A DNA stretch of 8,611 nucleotides, taken from positions 1-8,611 of the forward strand of contig DATDYA010000045.1 of assembly GCA_035289165.1 (NCBI GenBank), in the 5' to 3' direction. Every line of letters starts with the position of its first letter. The stretch's first letter is position 1. A program made the translations under genes and the position numbers. The notes beneath the pieces were generated by a model. That model worked only from the letters and a program-made list of their open reading frames with translations. It did no database searches and had not been told where the DNA came from. Shown here piece by piece: positions 5,097-8,611 of this stretch. This DNA is from DATDYA01 sp035289165 (GTDB lineage: Bacteria; Patescibacteriota; Patescibacteriia; Magasanikbacterales; GWA2-37-8).

Positions 5097-5696
5097 ATGA
5101 AAAAACCTTTATCCCCTATTTTAGTCCGACTACTGGCCTTTTTAATTTTTGTTGTTACCTTTTCCGGTGCCTATCTTCTGTTTTCAACTGACACTAGCCA
5201 ACCAAAAATAAATACCACTCAACAATTTACACCCACAACCACTGAAGAAGAACCAGACCAGCTTTCCACCACAACCAAAAAACCAACGGTTATAACAAAC
5301 AAGGTACCGACAATTGAGGCAACCGATGACCCGGTACCAATTAACCCCAGCTCACCAATCGCACCACAAATAGAAATAAACGAATTAGTACCCGAACCAG
5401 TAGGAGTAAAAATACAAATTGGTGATGCCATATATTCGATTCAGGTTGCCGAAAATACAACTTTGTACAATGCCATGGAAAAGTTAGCCAACCAAAGAAA
5501 AATTACTTGGCAAACAAAAGAATATGGTAGTTTAGGACGTTTTGTGGACAGTCTAAACGGCATCACGAGCGACCGGATACGTGGAAAATATTGGATTTTC
5601 TACATTAATGGCGAAACAGCGAAGATTGGCATATCTAGCTATATTTTAAAAAATAATGATTTAATTAAATGGAACTATGAGGACAGCAAATATTAA
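5097..5696 (+). CDS. Membrane-anchored DUF4430 (transcobalamin beta-domain-like) protein
   Basis: A 199-residue surface protein. Residues 8-29 form one hydrophobic segment after MKKPLSP, either an N-terminal anchor or a signal peptide without an obvious cleavage site or lipobox Cys. Residues 32-98 are a Thr/Pro/Glu-rich, probably extended stalk. Residues 103-197 form a DUF4430-type domain: strands from VKIQIGD, TTLYNAMEKLA (121-131), GSLGRFVDSLNGI (144-156), KYWIFYINGE (164-173) and the terminal GISSYILKNNDLIKWNYED. The YWxFYINGE and G-xSSYxLxxxDxIxWxYE pattern is typical of DUF4430, the family of the C-terminal B12-contacting domain of intrinsic factor and transcobalamin. It is the first gene after the cobalamin riboswitch, which strongly suggests cobalamin or cobamide binding outside the cell. 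There is no Shine-Dalgarno site; the start lies directly behind the riboswitch terminator. Its end overlaps the next gene by 20 bp. Confidence 0.85.
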   Translation: MKKPLSPILVRLLAFLIFVVTFSGAYLLFSTDTSQPKINTTQQFTPTTTEEEPDQLSTTTKKPTVITNKVPTIEATDDPVPINPSSPIAPQIEINELVPEPVGVKIQIGDAIYSIQVAENTTLYNAMEKLANQRKITWQTKEYGSLGRFVDSLNGITSDRIRGKYWIFYINGETAKIGISSYILKNNDLIKWNYEDSKY

Positions 5697-7572
5697 ACTC
5701 TGGGGAGGGGTGGCAATCGCAGTATTAGTTTTCAGTCTATTACTTATTCGTCCGACTTTTGCTGTTATGGCGGTGGACGAAAATGACATTAACGGATTTG
5801 TCCTGGAAACTCCTGATACGGATCCTATTGTCGAAACTATAAGCGTTACTACTACTGATCCCCTCCCAGACTTAATTAATGCAGAAGCGACTGGCGATGG
5901 AGAAAGTCCAACTGGAACTGATTCCAACATAACTTTTGATCTCGGAGATAATGGCGACTCCAATACCACTACGACCACTTCAACCGTTACGGTAGATACT
6001 AATGGTGATGTACCAACAGGTACAGCCGAGACTATAGACATAACAACCAACACTGATTTTGTCTCTCCAACTACTACCGCAGAAAATACCGAAAGCAGTG
6101 GTACGACTCTGACCACTAGTCCAACGCCGGTTGATCAAAGCACAATTCAAAACACGGTAGAAAAAATCTTAAATTTCTTTAGAAGTCGTCAAGATAGTGA
6201 GGGGCGAATTATAGACAACTTGGATTATAATGGCGATCTTGAAAAATTAGATCAGTCTATATCTGAGTGGTCTGCCATTTCTTTTGCGGCTAATAATGTA
6301 TATTCCAGAAATGTCACAGCTGGTGGTAAATCACTTTTGGATCATCTAAAGACTTATGACCTAAGCGGCAATAACGAAATAAATGCTTGTACTTCTTATG
6401 CCAGACATTCATTGGCTTTAATAGCAGCTGGCTTTAGCCCGACGCAAGAGAGTATAACCAATCTTAACAAAAAAATGAAAGAGTTGTGCGCTCATGATAA
6501 TACCTTTGGTTTACCTGGCACAAACGACGACATTTTTGGCATGTTTAGTTTAATGGCGGCTGGCGAAATTAACGATCCAAGCATAAATATCATGCTAAAC
6601 ACAATAATTAACGACCAACAATCGGACGGCTCTTTTACTTGGCCCGGTGAATTTGGTGGCAGTGGTCCAGATATTACTGGAGCTTCAATTAACGCTTTAA
6701 AATATGCGCAAAATAAAGGTAAGGGAATAGATAATGAAATTTTTACCAAAGCAAAAGAATACCTTAAAACAAAACAACATCCTGACGGGGGCTGGGGATG
6801 CAACGACTTTGAGAACTGGCCTAATTGCAACAAATCTGATGCTTTAAACACTTCCTGGGCAATGATGGGTATCAATTCGTTAGGGGAAAACCAGTCGAAT
6901 TGGTTTAGTGAAAACGGTAAAAATCCTTGGCACTTTCTAACCGAAAACTTAACCCTAAGCGATAACAACACTGGATATTATGTATCTTGGGGCATTGATT
7001 GGTTTGGTACCAAGCACGCCGTACCGGCCTTACTTGGAAAAAGCTGGCCAGTAATTTTAACTGACAGCTCTCTTACCGAAACTGTACCGGTTCCAGATAT
7101 TGGTGGTAGTGGTACTCCATATAACCCAATTCTAGAAACACCGACAACTACTCCAACCACAACATTAGAAATAACAATACCGACTTCTACGCCAACATCA
7201 ACGATTGAACTTATTGTAACGACAACAACCACACTGGAAATGACCACAACAACTATCTCAACCCTAGACTCAGAAATAGCAACCACCTCTACTCCGGAAA
7301 TTAAACCGACCCCGATAAAATATTCAACCAAACCAGTAAGAGTAACCAAAGAAAAAAAGACAACACCAATTATACCAAACGAAGTTCTGGGAGAAAAAAT
7401 TACGACCAGTTCGGGTACGGAAGTAACGGAAAGCATAAACGAACCAACAAAAGAAGAACCGGCAACAGAAGGAAATTACCGAAACTGGATTAAGAACATT
7501 TTCTTTGCTTCCGTAGCGGTCTTGATAATTATTGGGTTATATATAACAATAAAATTTAGAAGGGATAAATAG
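5677..7572 (+). CDS. Surface-anchored alpha/alpha-toroid protein, candidate cobalamin-binding alpha subunit
   Basis: A 631-residue exported protein. An N-terminal signal peptide or anchor (about 8-30) ends near PTFAVMA. Residues 45-152 form a Thr/Asp/Ser-rich low-complexity stalk. Residues 155-455 form a helical toroid resembling prenyltransferase/squalene-oxidase-like repeats: NFFRSRQDSEGRI (167-179), a helix pair around 237-256, DQQSDGSFTWP...DITGASINAL (313-341) and KQHPDGGWG...DALNTSWAMMGINSL (366-402). Intrinsic factor, haptocorrin and transcobalamin use this alpha6/alpha6 fold as their B12-binding alpha domain. Cysteines C238, C271, C375 and C384 could form external disulfides. A second Thr/Pro stalk (about 465-600) leads to a C-terminal membrane helix (608-626) and a basic KFRRDK tail. 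The start at 5677 is needed for the signal peptide and overlaps the DUF4430 gene by 20 bp, suggesting coupling. B12 binding rests on riboswitch, neighbour and fold; carbohydrate or another ligand is possible. Confidence 0.8.
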   Translation: MRTANIKLWGGVAIAVLVFSLLLIRPTFAVMAVDENDINGFVLETPDTDPIVETISVTTTDPLPDLINAEATGDGESPTGTDSNITFDLGDNGDSNTTTTTSTVTVDTNGDVPTGTAETIDITTNTDFVSPTTTAENTESSGTTLTTSPTPVDQSTIQNTVEKILNFFRSRQDSEGRIIDNLDYNGDLEKLDQSISEWSAISFAANNVYSRNVTAGGKSLLDHLKTYDLSGNNEINACTSYARHSLALIAAGFSPTQESITNLNKKMKELCAHDNTFGLPGTNDDIFGMFSLMAAGEINDPSINIMLNTIINDQQSDGSFTWPGEFGGSGPDITGASINALKYAQNKGKGIDNEIFTKAKEYLKTKQHPDGGWGCNDFENWPNCNKSDALNTSWAMMGINSLGENQSNWFSENGKNPWHFLTENLTLSDNNTGYYVSWGIDWFGTKHAVPALLGKSWPVILTDSSLTETVPVPDIGGSGTPYNPILETPTTTPTTTLEITIPTSTPTSTIELIVTTTTTLEMTTTTISTLDSEIATTSTPEIKPTPIKYSTKPVRVTKEKKTTPIIPNEVLGEKITTSSGTEVTESINEPTKEEPATEGNYRNWIKNIFFASVAVLIIIGLYITIKFRRDK

Positions 7573-7600
7573 TGACAGAAGACCTCTTTGTTGATATAAT
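7572..7600 (+). promoter_or_regulatory. Internal promoter before the DUF6580-like transporter gene
   Basis: GTGACA (7572-7577), a 17-base spacer and a perfect TATAAT (7595-7600) preceded by TG at 7592-7593. This is one of the strongest promoter matches in the window; it starts inside the TAG stop of the preceding gene. The start point would be near 7607, with an 18-base leader lacking a Shine-Dalgarno site. It would let the transporter gene be expressed even when the riboswitch terminates transcription upstream. Confidence 0.75.
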
Positions 7601-7624
7601 TAAACAGCTAAAAATATCTAACTT

Positions 7625-8143
7625 ATGAAAAAATACCTACCGATTTACCTCTTAATCTTGCTGGGAGTACTAGCCAGATTATTACCACATGCCCCAAACT
7701 TTGCCCCGATTGCCGCGATCGCCCTTTTCGGCGGCCTCTACCTGCCGCGTAAAATGTTCTTCCTCCCTTTGGCCGCAATGTTTTTGAGTGATATTATCAT
7801 TGGCTTCTACTCCTGGCCGATCATGGCGACAGTCTACGGGTGTTTTATTGTGTCTTTCCTGGTTGGACAACTGATTAAAAAACAAAAAAATGTCCGCAAT
7901 ATTTTCAGTGGGACAATTTTCAACAGTCTTCTATTCTTTGTTGCTACCAACCTAGCGGTCTGGGCGTTTGGCACCATGTACCCACTGAACATAGCTGGCC
8001 TAGCCGAAAGTTATGTCGCCGCTATCCCCTTTTTCCGTAACACCCTACTTGGCGACATGTTCTACGTGACAGTATTAGTTGGTGGTTATGAGGCGGTAAA
8101 ATACTGGCAAACAAAACGAACAACCCAAGAAATATTGGCTTAA
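7625..8143 (+). CDS. DUF6580-like membrane protein, putative ECF-type S component
   Basis: A complete 172-residue integral membrane protein with about five hydrophobic segments (roughly 5-19, 28-41, 45-61, 66-84, 96-117) and another near 140-156. RLLPHAPNFAPIAAIALFG (18-36), FLSDIIIGFY (53-62) and FFRNTLLGDMFY (136-147) match the pattern I associate with DUF6580 proteins (R-PHPPNF-P--A-ALF-G, LSD---G). These have the size and topology of substrate-binding S components of energy-coupling-factor vitamin transporters. The position after two transcobalamin-like surface proteins behind a cobalamin riboswitch suggests the substrate is B12 or a precursor. No EcfA, EcfA' or EcfT is present, so a shared energising module elsewhere would be needed. 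A terminator follows 16 bases after the stop. Confidence 0.75.
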   Translation: MKKYLPIYLLILLGVLARLLPHAPNFAPIAAIALFGGLYLPRKMFFLPLAAMFLSDIIIGFYSWPIMATVYGCFIVSFLVGQLIKKQKNVRNIFSGTIFNSLLFFVATNLAVWAFGTMYPLNIAGLAESYVAAIPFFRNTLLGDMFYVTVLVGGYEAVKYWQTKRTTQEILA

Positions 8144-8159
8144 AAAAACATACTTACCT

Positions 8160-8186
8160 AACTCGGGCTAACCACCCGAGTTTTTT
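8160..8186 (+). terminator. Intrinsic terminator closing the cobalamin-uptake operon
   Basis: AACTCGGG (8160-8167) pairs with CCCGAGTT (8175-8182) around a 7-base loop, with T residues continuing to 8186. It lies 16 bases after the transporter stop and marks the end of the AT-rich gene cluster. Confidence 0.85.
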
Positions 8187-8202
8187 GTACACAGCGGTTA
8201 GA

Positions 8203-8231
8203 TTGACAAAGACAGACAAAAAGAGTATACT
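8203..8231 (+). promoter_or_regulatory. Near-consensus promoter of the GC-rich right-end segment
   Basis: TTGACA (8203-8208), a 17-base spacer and TATACT (8226-8231). The start would be near 8238, so the TTG at 8235 is not usable as a start. The leader holds a hairpin (8239-8244 with 8262-8267, extended by CC/GG with one bulge) and then a strong Shine-Dalgarno sequence. Confidence 0.8.
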
Positions 8232-8294
8232 TTCTTGTTGTTCGCCGGGCGAGTGCACGGCCGAACAGAAAAATCCAGCTCAAAGGAGGTGCTA

Positions 8295-8498
8295 ATGGAG
8301 TTGGGCGCGAGTGCAATAATCACATTCATCATCTGGCTGCTTGTTCACAAGCAGCCAGAGAGAATAAGGCGCAGAATGGAACTGCCGGGCCGGAGACAGA
8401 AGAGCGCGTCGCTCTTTCCACTCCGGCTCCGTAAATTGAGGAGGAAAATTTGGAGGCGACCAGGAACACCAAAATCGGGGCGGCTCTCGCTGCCCTGA
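8295..8498 (+). CDS. Small membrane-segment protein of unknown function
   Basis: A 67-residue frame starts at the ATG at 8295, 4 bases after AAAGGAGGT (8282-8290), the strongest ribosome binding site in the window. That decides the start over upstream TTG codons. The N-terminus MELGASAIITFIIWLLV is one hydrophobic segment. From about residue 19 the sequence becomes extremely Arg/Pro/Lys-rich, which looks like out-of-frame reading of GC-rich DNA. It also overlaps the next gene by 49 bp. In frame 8333-8434 the DNA reads LAAC followed by an Ala/Glu-rich tail ending in TAA at 8432-8434, just before the next gene's Shine-Dalgarno site. A frame change near 8333 would therefore give a short lipoprotein-like product. 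The initiation region is secure; the C-terminal half is doubtful. It is the only gene here ending in TGA. Confidence 0.5.
   Translation: MELGASAIITFIIWLLVHKQPERIRRRMELPGRRQKSASLFPLRLRKLRRKIWRRPGTPKSGRLSLP
8332..8359. repeat. Perfect 12-bp inverted repeat with tetraloop
   Basis: TCTGGCTGCTTG (8332-8343) and CAAGCAGCCAGA (8348-8359) are exact reverse complements around TTCA. As RNA this is a very stable hairpin. No T-run follows, so it is not an intrinsic terminator. It sits inside the small gene at the point where the reading frame seems to change. Confidence 0.75.
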
Positions 8499-8611
8499 TT
8501 GCGGTGTTGGTAGTGCTCCTGACGCTCCGGGCCGACCTGAAGCGTCTCAACGGACAATGGCGCGAACGCACCGCGCCTGTCCTCCAGGCGGCCAAAGACA
8601 CGGCCGCTCAA
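8450..8611 (+). CDS. Putative membrane-anchored protein, TTG start, cut by window end
   Basis: A TTG at 8450 follows GAGGAGG (8438-8444) by 5 bases and opens a frame that stays open to the window end (54 codons). The product begins MEATRNTKIG. It continues with one strongly hydrophobic stretch (about residues 11-26, AALAALIAVLVVLLTL) and then a charged amphipathic region (RADLKRLNGQWRER, then VLQAAKDTAAQ), as in a single-pass protein with a coiled-coil outside or inside the membrane. An in-frame TAA at 8432-8434 excludes an earlier start. The GC-rich codons and strong Shine-Dalgarno site match the preceding small gene and differ from the rest of the window. No family recognised. Confidence 0.55.
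   Translation, partial: MEATRNTKIGAALAALIAVLVVLLTLRADLKRLNGQWRERTAPVLQAAKDTAAQ

Noticed and set aside
5661..6116. Long minus-strand frame, Val/Ser-rich
   Set aside because: It is the antisense of Thr-rich (ACN) codons in the stalk of the toroid protein, which read as Val-rich on the other strand. No promoter or domain supports it.
6978..7436. Second long minus-strand Val-rich frame
   Set aside because: Same cause: it lies opposite the C-terminal Thr/Pro stalk of the toroid protein.
273..8143. Alternative genetic code (UGA as glycine or tryptophan)
   Set aside because: All recognisable genes are complete with standard stops, and glycine and tryptophan are encoded by normal codons, with no in-frame UGA interruptions.
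8235..8294. TTG at 8235 as the start of the small right-end gene
   Set aside because: It lies at or before the predicted transcription start (near 8238) and has no Shine-Dalgarno site, whereas the ATG at 8295 follows AAAGGAGGT.
8329..8611. Two overlapping minus-strand frames at the right edge
   Set aside because: They lack a visible promoter or Shine-Dalgarno site, and the plus strand has both at good spacing. GC-rich DNA gives long chance frames.
1..8611. CRISPR arrays, tRNA genes or insertion sequences
   Set aside because: I saw no regularly spaced direct repeats, no tRNA-like cloverleaf with a GGTTCRA motif, and no transposase reading frame on either strand.

Overview
The window is mostly AT-rich, tightly packed bacterial DNA. 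Genes are separated by a few bases or overlap. Promoters are close to the sigma-70 consensus, often with an extended -10 (TGn), and the core genes show almost no Shine-Dalgarno sequences. Stops in this part are nearly all TAA, the standard code fits, and there is no sign of UGA recoding. Compactness, very short leaders and the gene set suggest a Candidate Phyla Radiation (Patescibacteria) genome. That placement is an inference: there is no rRNA or ribosomal marker here.

Layout. Positions 1-175: a GC-rich edge, perhaps the 3' end of a gene, closed by an elaborate nested terminator-like hairpin. 227-1505: a baeRF/host-attachment-like protein, then a typical 2-Cys peroxiredoxin with its own promoter and terminator. 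1496-2909: folD (one-carbon/folate metabolism) and a tightly coupled protein of unknown function. 2890-3828 (minus strand): a tRNA-dihydrouridine synthase whose 3' end overlaps the unknown gene. From a shared divergent promoter region at about 3836-3875, the plus strand carries a 36-codon remnant of a NUDIX hydrolase (3910-4020), followed 3 bases later by a UMPH-1/cN-III-type HAD 5'-nucleotidase (4024-4869).

The most interesting part is 4888-8186. A consensus promoter leads into a cobalamin riboswitch with a terminator/antiterminator platform ending 3 bases before the first start codon. The first gene encodes an N-terminally anchored protein with a DUF4430 (transcobalamin beta-domain-like) head. 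The second, overlapping it by 20 bp, encodes a large secreted protein with an alpha/alpha-toroid domain between two Thr-rich stalks and a C-terminal membrane anchor. Animal intrinsic factor and transcobalamin are an alpha/alpha barrel plus a DUF4430-like beta domain in one chain, so these two proteins look like a split, cell-surface-tethered version. A third gene, with its own promoter, encodes a small DUF6580-type membrane protein resembling an ECF-transporter S component. Together they read as a B12 capture-and-import system. The ECF energising module (EcfA/A'/T) is not in the window.

From about 8190 to the end the style changes: GC-rich DNA (about 55-68% in hand-counted 60-base lines, against 27% at 7501-7560), a near-perfect promoter, strong Shine-Dalgarno sites, a TTG start, a TGA stop and strong hairpins. 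It holds two small putative membrane proteins, the second cut by the window end, and may be a transferred segment. The left edge is similarly GC-rich.
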